Positions 1 through 11,330 of a stretch of 64,000 nucleotides of DNA are shown in pieces (within the stretch, counting starts at the first letter, position 1; each line of letters begins with the position of its first letter). Below the pieces are notes generated by a model. The model did not search any database. It was not told the origin of the DNA and saw only the letters and a program-made list of their open reading frames with translations. Made by a program: the position numbers and the translations under genes. Source of the DNA: Stromatinia cepivora (lineage: Eukaryota > Ascomycota > Leotiomycetes > Helotiales > Sclerotiniaceae); the NCBI GenBank assembly GCA_014898415.1, contig RCTD01000027.1, forward strand, positions 434,001-498,000, given 5' to 3'.

Positions 1-741
1 TATTTACCGCTTTATATCTCAGTTGAATACGGGGTTTGAAAGATTATCAAGGAAGATTATAGTAGAAGTTTATAGTAAGTTAGTTTATAATTAATTGGTT
101 ATAGTGTTTTTGATATGATATATGGTTGAATATATATATATATATACGAGCTGGATATAAGAGAGAGTCTAATGTAAGATTTATTTATAATACCATTCAA
201 GAAAAAGAAAACCTTAAAAGAAATCTACTAAGACTACCTCTCCATTTCGTACTCCTTCTCCTCCTCCAATTTCTATTCGTATTATATTATATTTATTATA
301 TTACACAAACCTACTCATTCACTGAATACAATGGGTTATGAACATATAAAATTACATAATTATACGATTAATGAAGAATATTTCCTAGAATTTGTATTAA
401 CCATGCCGTCTACCTACGTGAACCCTACCCTATATACCCACCTCCACTCCACTCCATCAAAAACCACGAGCATTCATTTCATTTCATTTTATTTCATTTT
501 ATTTCATCTCATTTCGACAAACACACTGCTCAATACTCACATGCTAATATATGTAAAGTAAAGGTATCTATCTAAACATTCGCGCACAACACATCGGGTC
601 GGTTATCATAGTATATCATATTATATCATACAATTTCACCTCTTGCCCTTTCCACACACAAACACCATTGATTCCCCAATTCTATCTCCCACGTAAAGTC
701 CTACCTAAACAATATCCACCAGCCATCATAATCCACCACTC
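1..741. other. Intergenic, downstream of Nup82
   Basis: No supported gene. The stretch is AT- and pyrimidine-rich, with a short TA run near 129-146 and an ATTTC/ATTTT-type simple repeat at about 474-515. The short open frames here have low-complexity composition and no recognisable family. It probably includes the 3' untranslated region of the minus-strand Nup82 gene. Confidence 0.6.
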
Positions 742-3474
742 TTAAGCTAAACTCAATCTCTCCAATCTTCCTTTCGTCGCCTCCACCAAAGCCGTCTCCC
801 GATCCAACAATTTCATTATCTGTCCCACCTTCTTCCTCCTCAATTCAGAAGGAACCTGTACATCCCTATCCCTCTCCTCCTCCCCATCCGCTTCATCTTC
901 CCTCTTCTCCATTTCAGCCACCAATTCATTCGCCTGACTCAAAACATCATCTTTTAATTCCTTAACCTCCTCGTATCTCTGCCAAGGATCCTTTGAAACC
1001 TTTACTATACTCGAATTTGATTCCTCCAAATCTTCACCAAGGACCTTTCCGCTGAGATTTCGGACCTCTTCCATCCACGCTTTTTCCTTGTCGCTAAGTT
1101 CACGCTGAGTATTCTTAGGTATTTTCTTCCTAATAGTTTCGATGCGTTCACTGAGCATCTTTTGTTTATCTTGTGCTTTCCTTATTCTCTGCTCCATATT
1201 TTCATTTGGTGCAAGTCGAGATTTATCATCACCCTCATCGTAATCCTCGCCAATAACCGATTCAACACGAGTTGCGATATCGTTAGCTTGTTTGATATGT
1301 TTTGAAAGCTCAATTTGTAGCTTGATGCATTTTCGGAACAATTCTGCGGCAGCAGTACCGATGCGATGGGTTTCTTCACTAAGAACTTTGTGGGCGTCTG
1401 TCATGACGGTAAGTGTAGCAGGCGATAACCGGATCTCCTCCTTTAGTAAACGCTTGTACTTGCTATGCTTGATCTTTTCGTGGAAGGAGGGCAATTCGGA
1501 GGTTTGTTCGAATGCATAGGAGGGTTGATATACTGGTCGAGCTTCGAATAGAACCAATGGCTTTTCATTGTCGGTTTCGGAATCATATGATTCTGAACGC
1601 CCACGGCTACGGCTGAAATCAACTTGATATTCGGGTGATTCAAAGATTACAGATAATGGCCCACGAGCATTTGTGGAGAGAAGGAAATAGCCAAGATCGG
1701 GATCCCGAATAACTGTGCTGGCGGCAAGAGGAGCATTTCGATCAATCATGGGTGGTGTATAGATCCTTTGTCTTTCCGATGGAGTGCTGATGACTACACC
1801 TAGCCTGACGTTAGAATCTGCGCCATTGGATAATTCATCTTCCAGTTTAAACGCCCATGAAGAGAGTGATATGTATGTGATGTTCGAATTGTTAGTGACG
1901 AAGAATGAATATCTCGATTCGACATCATGACTGAAAGCAGGCCAACATCCTTCCCAGACCTCCTTTGATTTGGAGGTTTCCAAGACTTCATATGTCAACA
2001 AGCCAGGTGGGTCGGGGTCGTCCAGAAATCGTAGCATTCTTGAGTTCGATCTTGGTAACCATCGCGCCTCAATTCCCATAAGGTCCAGGCATATCGTGAG
2101 GCGTCCACTCGTAGTAAGCAGACAAATTACGCTCATAGAACATCCCTCTTTGTCGACTTCATCCAATTCGAGCTCATCGTCCTCCTCTCCATCCATGAGC
2201 TCTTCGGCATCTATCTTTGGTCCGATCACGTAAATGTCGGCGAAAAGCTCATCTTCCTCGTCGTCTTCAACCTGGGGAGCTAACTCAAAGCCGAATGGAC
2301 CTTGCAACCTTGGTACCTTTCCAGGCCTAGAAGGCCTAGCGTATACCTCGACTGGTGGCTCGCCCCAAGATCCCTGGACCTGAGTTGGGTCTTGACTGTC
2401 AATGTCTGACATCCAATCCAGTTGTTGTTGTGCAAGGAGTTTACTACCCCGATCTACATTTGGATCATCTTCGATAGCAGCAACATTGGATACAATTGAG
2501 ATAGAGAGCGAAGGAATTAGTGTGGGCGGTGGAGCCCATTTCTCAGGCAATAATGGGCAAAGAGCATATACGTCTCCTTCTCTCATCGCGAGCCAAAGGG
2601 TCATTGGCGACCACCCTCCAGATCCTCTGCCTGCAAAACATGCTGATGCCACTTCCATCTCAAAGGCATCCGGAGAGAATTTACTAGGTTGGCCAGCCAT
2701 GGAAGCTCCAAAGTCCTGATCAGCCGACACTCCATCGGCCAGTTTCTTCAAATCAATCGCAAGGGTCGGTTTGTCAAAAGACCAGCGATCAGTCATGGAA
2801 AGTTCCCATACGCGAACAACCGCATCCTTTGTAACTGTGACCAAACATGTCCCATTAACGCCCAATGGATGCCACAGTGCAGATGATATTCCAGATCGTG
2901 ATGTAACATGTGTAGTTGGGCCAAGGTGAAAAGTTTTAATCTTCATAGGACCATTTTCGGGAGATGTAAGATGCGAAGGTTCAGGTAAAATTGCGATATG
3001 TACAGTATGAGTAGTTAGAATCGCCATAAAATTCGAATTTGGAGAGATGATTAACTGTCGGATTTCATCTGCCACTGGGATCTTGAGTGTCTACTCAATG
3101 TTAGCATCTAGATTGATCACAGAAGCTTCATAACTTACTCTATAGCCCTGAGCAACATCCGGTTCAGCTTCAATTTCCTCTGCAGCTAGTGATTTGCCTT
3201 TCAGAAAGCCTCTCTGGTTTTCCTGTTTGTTTTCCCATGTCTCCTTCAAGTAAACGAGATCCGCCCATCGAATTTCCTTCCCAACAGCAATAAAAACTTC
3301 CGTCCCTCTACGCGCAATTGTTCTTCTCGGTCCTAATTTATTCGGTTTCCCATTGTTGGAGTTGTAGCTATTTCCAGAAGCTGTTTGATTGCTCGTAGGT
3401 CCGGCTGTAAATATCTCATGGCCTGGATTTGGCTTCGAAAGCCAGGTAGGTGTATAACCAAGAACTTGGGGCAT
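742..3474 (-). CDS. NUP82: Nucleoporin Nup82 (NUP88 family)
   Basis: Two coding exons, 3474-3139 and 3090-742, are separated by a 48-bp intron (3138-3091) that starts GTAAGT and ends TAG with a CTAAC branch point. Joining them gives 894 residues and restores the segment YRTLKIPVADEIRQL that the open frames alone break. The N-terminal two thirds look like the beta-propeller of Nup82/NUP88, with an HTVHIAILP strand and a WHPLG motif. From about residue 650 onward the protein is charged and helical, consistent with the coiled coils that bind partner nucleoporins. Family knowledge: Nup82 lies on the cytoplasmic face of the nuclear pore and helps mRNA export. A short acidic stretch (EEDDELELDEVDKEG) sits in the middle. 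It is divergent from Cbc2. Confidence 0.88.
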
Positions 3475-3761
3475 TTTGGATACCTCTTAGTTCAATTTTA
3501 TATTTGTAAATACTCAGCACATTCGTAAAAGCTCAGAAATAGAAAGCTCTTGTATGTTGCGACGAATAGAAGTGAATTGAGTCTGGAACTTTTTTTGAAG
3601 GTTGGGCGATTTGATATCAGGCTATGTTAGCGCGTCGCGAAAGCTAGGTACAGGTACCTAAGTAGGTAATTGGAAGCCTTCTAAATGTTCCCAGGAAACA
3701 AAGAAAAACATCAGCCTTGCTTGAAAGATTGTAAAGTAAAGAAACAACAAAATTTCAGGAA
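3475..3761. promoter_or_regulatory. Shared divergent promoter, Nup82 / Cbc2
   Basis: This 287-bp gap separates the start codons of two head-to-head genes. It must hold both promoters and 5' leaders, because neither gene has other upstream space. No canonical TATA element is obvious. The assignment is inferred from gene arrangement. Confidence 0.6.
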
Positions 3762-4437
3762 ATGCCTGGTTCAATAAGAAATACTGTTGATAGGTTGGAT
3801 AAACCTAGTGCCTATTATCAAGGTAGAGTAAGTTTTTTGATCTGATCACTTTTCAAACTCGCGCCGAGCTAGACTAACAATTCGGTTTAGAATAAGAAGC
3901 GCAGATATGAGAGAGATGGAGAGGATGAGAGAAGAGAACGAACTCCAGAGGAACCAGCAGATGATCCTTTGAAGGATGCGACAACCCTCTATGTGGGAAA
4001 TTTGTATGTTGAATGCATTTAATATTCTCAATCAATGGCTCAGGGCATAAACTAACAATTCTGGCTGCAGGTCCTTCTACACAACTGAAGAACAAATTCA
4101 CGAGTTATTTGCGAAATGTGGTGAAATCAAAAGATTGATTATGGGATTGGATAGGTTCAATAAGACACCTTGTGGGTTTTGTTTCGTGGAATATTATACT
4201 CACCAAGATGCACTTGATTGCATGAAGTATATTGGTGGCACAAAACTCGATGAACGAATCATTAGAACAGATTTGGATCCCGGATTTCAAGAAGGGAGGC
4301 AATATGGACGTGGAAAGTCTGGCGGCCAAGTGCGCGACGAGTACCGTGAAGAATACGATGAGGGTAGAGGAGGTCTTGGTAGAGCTATTCAAGCCGAAAG
4401 GCAGAAAGAAGAAGAAGAATATGGCAAGGGCAGATAG
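3762..4437 (+). CDS. CBC2: Nuclear cap-binding protein subunit 2 (CBP20)
   Basis: Three exons (3762-3827, 3891-4003, 4071-4437) give 181 residues. Both introns have consensus donors (GTAAGT, GTATGT) and CTAAC branch points. The single RRM runs from about residue 53 to 130, with RNP2 LYVGNL at 55-60 and RNP1 around CGFCFVEY at 94-101. The flanks typical of CBP20 are present: an N-terminal segment with tyrosines (SAYYQGR) and a C-terminal Arg/Gly-rich tail with [17 protein letters not shown]. With the large subunit CBP80 it binds the m7G cap of nascent transcripts in the nucleus and supports splicing and export. The length is close to the usual family size. It shares a promoter region with Nup82. 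Confidence 0.95.
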
Positions 4438-4705
4438 ATTATTGGAGAGATGGATGATTGTACGATATTTTGCAGTAACCGGGAAGGCGTATAAGGAAAA
4501 CTGCGGCGATCCATTTAATATCAGAATAGTAACTTGCATCTGCATAGTAGAGAGAATTCTTAGGATTCTAGCCATTCCAGAGCATTGAATTTATGCCCTT
4601 TCATATCTTTTCGTATAAACATATCCCAAACGCCATCAATGCATATTGTACATCAAATCTTTCGGCGAGAACCCTTTCAATTGAGCCCACCCCAATATAT
4701 CCATA

Positions 4706-5162
4706 TCAATAACCGGGAGGATTGAGTCGTTGTGATAATCTCGTCCATTTTGGTAGCTCTGCAATAGAATCAGTAATCCAATCTTCTCTCTAATGGCACA
4801 TCCTTCAGACTTACTGTGAATTCCTTTTCTATATTTCTTTTCCTTGCGATCAAAGATTGTGTATTTATCTTTTGGTAACATCTCCTGCTCCGTAGGCATT
4901 TCCTCCTTCCACCTCTCCACAGCCTTCGTAGTAATACCCTTAGCAGCCAAAGCTCTATCCACAGTAGCAACCACCGAATCGACAGCCCTTAAACGTTTGC
5001 GCTGTCGTGCCTTTTGAAATTTGGAGAGTCGCCATGGGATCTTCCTGTAATCGCACCACCATTAGCACATACCCAGTAATAAGATCACATCACAGAGTAG
5101 ATAAAAACATACCAAAGAAGACCCCCAGACATAACATTCGTAGGTCTAAAAGCTCCAAACAT
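4706..5162 (-). CDS. MRPL31: Mitochondrial large-subunit ribosomal protein mL60 (Mrpl31)
   Basis: Three exons on the minus strand (5162-5113, 5044-4815, 4758-4706) give 110 residues. The spliced product begins MFGAFRPTNVMSGGLLWKIP and ends with a KLPKWTRLSQRLNPPGY tail, both as in fungal mL60. Unspliced reading hides this ending because intron 2 (4814-4759) is open in one frame. The middle motif KDKYTIFDRKEKKYRKGIH is also family-typical. The protein is small, basic and fungus-specific, part of the 54S mitochondrial ribosomal subunit. It is head-to-head with Trs20 only 180 bp away. Confidence 0.9.
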
Positions 5163-5342
5163 TGTGTTGACTTCAATGTCCTTTCCGGTCGCACCTCATC
5201 GCTCCATCAATCCCTCTTCAAATTTCGAGAATCGGCCCCTCCGCTCCGCGCCAAGCCTTAAATTCCGCGAACCAATCAGCATTCGCTACTTAACATCAAC
5301 TCTCCAAACCCTCCATCATCAACTTCAGCAAGCATCGCAAAC
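5163..5342. promoter_or_regulatory. Shared divergent promoter, mL60 / Trs20
   Basis: Only 180 bp lie between the two start codons, so both genes must be driven from this compact segment. It includes a CCAATCA element at about 5273-5279 on the plus strand, a possible CCAAT-box site. The assignment is inferred from gene arrangement. Confidence 0.5.
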
Positions 5343-5931
5343 ATGTCATATTATTTCGCGATAATTGGAACGCAAGATAATCCTCTCTTCGAATATGAAT
5401 TTGGTACTGCGAAACAGGGCGGTGATGGACTTGCGAGGTTTCCGGAACAGGCAAGACATATGAATCAATTTATTGTTCATAGTAGTTTGGATATTGTCGA
5501 AGAGGTTCAATGGGGTGGTGGACAGATGTATGGAATTATTTCTCGTGGTTTGCAATTGGGAACTGATCTTGTATAGGTATTTGAAATGCATTGATCGTTT
5601 TTACAATAATTACGTTTCTTGCTTCATGACGGGCGGAAGTAAGTTTCTCTCCTCAATTTATCACGATTATGCTAATCTATGTGCAGATGTCAAATTTATG
5701 CTTCTACATTCTCCCTCTCAACCTGCCAATCCAACAACTTCGAGAACGAGTACGTCGATTGGAGCAAATCCTACTTCACCGCAGACAGAAGAGGCGATCA
5801 AACAATTCTTTACGGAAGTTTATGAGAATTGGGTAAAGACGATTATGAGCCCTTTTTATCAAGTCAATCAACCAGTTACGAGTCCGGTGTTTAGAGGACG
5901 AGTCGCGGCTGCTGGCAAAAAATATCTGTGA
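5343..5931 (+). CDS. TRS20: TRAPP complex subunit Trs20 / TRAPPC2 (sedlin)
   Basis: Three exons (5343-5527, 5577-5638, 5687-5931) give 163 residues. Intron 1 uses GTATGG and intron 2 GTAAGT; both joins keep the frame and restore YLKCIDRFYNNYVSCFMTGG followed by NVKFMLLH. The protein is a longin-fold sedlin: it starts MSYYFAIIGTQDNPLFEYEF and ends NPF-like with VTSPVFRGRVAAAGKKYL, both highly typical. TRAPP acts as a tethering and Rab-exchange complex in ER-to-Golgi transport. A Ser/Thr/Pro-rich loop around residues 93-115 is longer than in the animal protein, as is common in fungi. Confidence 0.94.
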
Positions 5932-7999
5932 GGGGCGCGGTATGTGGAGGAATTATCATATTATATCGCATCAAGGGGATGACTGCTACTTATGCGGATA
6001 TACTAGTGTGATGCAAGAGCATTAGCAGGAAGAATGGAGTCTCAAGACTCTCATCCTTAAAATGGATGATGAAATAGTGGACAGCAGTTGGTGGTATATC
6101 ATTGTAGATATCCACACTGCATTTCGGCTATGGACATTGTTCAGGGAGCTCATCCATCGAGACTCATGAGCAGGGACTTTATGGGATGTTTCTCTGCATG
6201 GTTGGTTCTGAACTAAGATGTTTGGGAAATATTTTTTGGCCACAACGGGGTTCCTTTCCTTCCTCGAGCCACTCTTCACGCACCAAATATCTCGACACAA
6301 TTTAAAATCTCACAATGGAGCCCATTCGCACGCTCCCCGTCAGAAATGGTCTTCGGGAACATACTTTGGCTTGGAACAGGGTCGACCATCCCTCACGAAG
6401 CCCGAGCACACAGAACCCGAGGATTACGTCGGGTGTAGGAGGCAAGACAATAGGAGATAACGTCAGTGAGACGGTGTTTTGGGGACACCCGGAATGTCAT
6501 GGAGGAAGAGACACAGATATAATATAATATTCTAGGCTCAGTTACTATACCAAATCACGGACGTGAAAAGATAGTGATCCTTAAAAAGCGTACTGTATTG
6601 GTGACGAACTCAGTAGTAGTAGGTCTCCCGAACCCTTCAATACCCCCTCCTAACTACCCATCTCCAATGAAAGTCCAAAGATGTATACAAACTAGAGGAA
6701 GATATATCTGATACATCTAATGAATTCATCTCACACCACAATTACTATTTAAACAAGCACTAGTCAATGAGAGTGGCATAAACTCCTCACATATGGAGCT
6801 TCAATGTAAACTATCTAAGCAATGCTTGTTCAGATATTTACTCAATGCCATTCACGCAAGTAAGATCTTACTAGGTAGATGCTCAAAACCAAGACATAAG
6901 TAGAGTAAGTGGCGTGGCGGTAATGTAATGAGGTTAGACGGATGAGTGTTTTTTGGCTGGAGTCTATTTTTAGGGGGTAGTATCAAAGTACGAAGTTAGG
7001 TAGTGATAACAGGGATTTCGTAGAGTTGTCCTTTAATGTTTGGATGAGGATGGGGCTTCTTTATGGGATCACTTTTCGGCACTGTATATGATGTGAATAT
7101 GCATTATAAAGCTCCCCAACGTTCGAGTTTGGGGTTGGTGATTGAATGGTTTCTTGGATTTATGATATACATTCCGTACGAATGCCTTGGATGTTCAAGA
7201 TAGGCTATGTTTAAAATAATGATTACCTATATTTCCTTGTATGGTTATTTCTGTCTCCATTGGTGAGAAAGGTAGAAAGGTCACCGATATCATCATTTCA
7301 ATGGCTACTTTCAATTGAATCTGTGTATAGACCAAAAACAACAAATAGAATAGAAGCAAACAAATCACAATTAAACCGTATATTAACATCATCTTTCAAT
7401 ACTGCAGATATCATTTGTTCAATTCAATTTACAACAAATGAAATGATGATGATATCAATCAACTTTTACTCCGTCACCCTAAGTACTCGCTTGTCTATGC
7501 ACCCCTGGAAATAAGGAGAAGTAACGATCCGTGATTCACGCTTGGTCCGAACACTTCACACTTCACACTTCACAACTTCACACTTCACTTCAGGCATAAC
7601 ATAGCAGCCATGAACCGTGTGTTCAATTTTCATCAACCACAAATCCTGTTAAGAAAAGAAAGAACATTGAAATTGAAATTGAAATTTGAACTTTTTTCTT
7701 TTTAATTTTCTCGGCAATCAACAACCTGCAATTGTCTCTCACCTTTACACATTTCCATTAATTTCTAAGAAGGTACTAGCGTCAAACCTTTTACAGATCA
7801 CTTAATTCCCCATCAAAAAGAATCAAATTCCCTCCCGGATTTGGTTTTGATTTTTAATCTTCTATTTTATTAACAACTCAATCCAACCCACTATAACATT
7901 TTTTGATTTTACTACATCGGAATACCATCAATACATCGTCTTAAGACGCGTTTTATTATCAAAAAATTAAATAATACACATCTTAACTACTACTTCATC
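5932..7999. other. Intergenic between Trs20 and histone H4
   Basis: About 2 kb without a supported gene. Open frames are short and unlike any family I know. A CTTCACA simple repeat lies at about 7553-7592. The last 450 bp are pyrimidine-rich and are probably the promoter and leader of the H4 gene. Confidence 0.55.
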
Positions 8000-8633
<634 letters not shown>

Positions 8634-8766
8634 ATATTTCTTCACCTTTTACCATCTTCGTCATGAAATCATTCGATACTCTCACATACTTTTCGACAAT
8701 ACATTTCTCGATTATGGTTCTCGGTTGGGTTAGGTTGGGCATATGTTACTTTTGACAGTCTTTTAT

Positions 8767-8969
8767 AGACAGTCTAGCATGCTGTTTACGGCAGGGTTTC
8801 GCTCTTATCTAACTCTTTTCCTGAATCATTATTTTCGACATTCGATTAAGTTTTCTATCTCAACTGGTCTTGACATAACTATACATTCCTGGAATCAAAA
8901 ACTTTTTGATAGTCTATACCTTTGCTTGCTTTGGTATGTAAGACAGTCTAGCATCCTGTTTACGGGAGG
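8767..8969. repeat. Pair of 29-bp near-identical repeats
   Basis: AGACAGTCTAGCAT followed by G or C and then CTGTTTACGG occurs at 8767 and again at 8941, 174 bp apart and in direct orientation. Similarity is confined to about 29 bp each. Both lie just past the H4 stop codon, possibly in its 3' region. Confidence 0.7.
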
Positions 8970-9639
8970 AGTTTTCCTGGAAGTTATTGTTTTGTTCAGC
9001 GACACTTGATACCCCGCGAGTTGGGATTTGTGAGGAGGATTTATGATTAATGGCGTAAATACTTTTTGTTGTTTTTTTCTTCAGGCTGTTTAGCTGCATG
9101 GCGTTTTATGGATTTCTCCCTGGTACTGGACGGGTGTCTAGAGGGTTGAAGGAAGGGATGGATGGATGTGGGATCACGATCGAGCAGTTGTATTAATACA
9201 CATACATAGCATACGAGTGAATTATATGGTCGTGGACCGAATTGATATTATATGTTGAGATTTTTTGTTTGTAATGATGGTGGCAATTATAAAGTGAAGC
9301 TACATGCAAAAGCCTTCTGCTCTGCAGTCATAAGTCAAGTCGAAGCTGGCAACGGCAAGTGCAAGTGTCCTAGCATCTATGTAAGATTACAATGTACAGC
9401 TCACTCAATATATCACTAGGTAGGTAGGTAGGTATCTTGACCATCAGTTCAAATAGATATACATATTAATAAACTGAATAAACGTACATTCAGATTCAGA
9501 TTTCTATTCATTAAATGTAATGTAAAGTAAAGTCACGCGTCCATCTCAAACCTGAAATTTATATCCCAGGATTTTATCTATCTATCTATATCAACAACTC
9601 CTCGACTCTGCGTTCCCTTCCTGTTTATTTGCGCGTATC

Positions 9640-10345
9640 TTTATTTTGGGTTTTTTGGGGGGTTTTTTTGGGGGGGCGGGGGTGGTGGTGATTTCTTTTC
9701 CTTGGATTTCGTTCTTTCGTTTGTTCTCCTTGTTCATCGGGATTCTCTTCCTTTCCTTGGAGATGGGGATGGAGATAGAGAGAAGTAGAGAAGTAGGCCT
9801 GTTTCCAGCACCTATTCCTCTCTTGTACTTCCTTTCCTTGGGCCTACTTCTCTTTATCTCCATCTGCTTTCTCGCAATCTCTTCCTTCCCTTAAGCCTTC
9901 TCTCTCTTTTTATCTCCTTTCTCGCAAGCTCTTTCCCTCTTACAATCTCCCCCCCCTTTCTCCCCACCCCTCACCCCCCTAACCAAAACCCCCCACCCCC
10001 ACCCCCAAACCCTCCCCAAAACCCAAAACCCCCCACAATCCATCCACAACAAGTACGAAAAAATAAAATACATTATCCAGGATCCATCCCATAAAAACAT
10101 ACACATTAAACTCCACACTATTAATCTGTGGATTATTCCGAGAGCTTGTAATCTGTGTTCGTGTGGTTGGAGATTGATGGTGAGGACGTTGAGGAAGAAG
10201 AAGAGGAGGTGGATAGGGATAAAGGAGGTGAGGTCGGGAAAGGGATTAATGGGTGGGGTGGGGTGGTGGGGGGTGGAGAAGGTAGAGGAGGGGAAGGAGG
10301 GGGAGGGGGAGGTGGTGGAGGTGAAGGTTGAGGTGGGGTGCAGGA
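9640..10345. other. Strand-switching G-run / C-run tract
   Basis: The plus strand is G-run-rich at 9,650-9,690, C-run-rich at 9,947-10,036, and again G-run-rich at 10,253-10,345 with repeated GGGG and GGTGGGG. Such spacing of G-runs could form G-quadruplexes on alternate strands. No coding signal explains it. The open frames here are low-complexity by-products. Confidence 0.5.
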
Positions 10346-11054
10346 GGTCGAGATTCTATTAGGGGAGAGGTTAGTTGGTTGGTTGGTTGGTGTGATGAAA
10401 TGGGTATGAGTGTATATGTAGTTTTTCTAGGATTGGATGGATGGATGGATTTGAGCACAGGATATAGAGTTGAATATTAAATATTGAGTATTGAAAAATA
10501 CAACTACATACCGGATGGTTCAAAGTATTATATAAACTAGACGACGTTCCTGTGAGGAGCGGCATGATGGTGTGGTGAGAGTGTTAGTGGTCGTTGAGTC
10601 GGTGTATGGATTAATGGATTAATGGATCGTTTTCCTTTCTATAGATATAGATGGTATAGGTGGTGGTGTTTATATGGATGTAGGTGGTATAGTTGTGGTT
10701 TGGTATTTTGGCTTCTTTCGGGAAAGGGTCTTGTGTTTTGTTTTGTGGGTTTAATTTAGTTGGGTTGAGTTGAGTTTGTTTGTTGGAGAATAGATTGATT
10801 TTCTTTTGTGGGTAGATGGTGAAGATGGTAAAGAAGGAGGGAATGAAGGAAATAGAGGAAATTTGGAAACTGCTTCTTTTTTGGATTTGGAGTTTGATGG
10901 AGATGGAGAGGAGGGAAGTTTTGCATGTCTTAAGTAGGGTGGGTAGTGGGTGATTATGAATCCTTGAATTAAAAGATGTGAGTCCGATGGTCAAAGAGTC
11001 ATTATTGTATGAATATAAATACATATTTTTTTGATGAATCATTGATGAAATGGA

Positions 11055-11330
11055 AGGGGAATTGGAGTTGAGTCAAATGAAGTTGTGGATTCGAGGGGGT
11101 AGTTTTGTATCTTGAGCTGAGATCGATTGATTTTATTGAAGATTAGATTTTTTCGGGGCTTTAATTAATATGAGTCCTTAGAGAATAAGATATATTTTAG
11201 TTGAATTTTTGTTGTTATTATATGAATTTGTTTATTTTTTGAATTATTCTTGAAATAGGAGGGGGAGTTGAGTCAAAAGGACGTCGAGTCCCAAGTTTGT
11301 GACTTTGAATCTCTAGCTGAGAACTGCACA
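11055..11330 (+). repeat. Diverged 200-bp-spaced direct duplication
   Basis: AGTTGAGTCAAA at about 11,066 and AGCTGAGA at about 11,115 both recur exactly 200 bp further on (11,266 and 11,315), with alignable but mutated sequence between them. This looks like an old tandem duplication. Confidence 0.5.

Noticed and set aside
10611..11042. 143-codon minus-strand open frame
   Set aside because: It is Ile/Thr/Asn/Lys-rich, arises from skewed composition, and shows no domain or splice signals.
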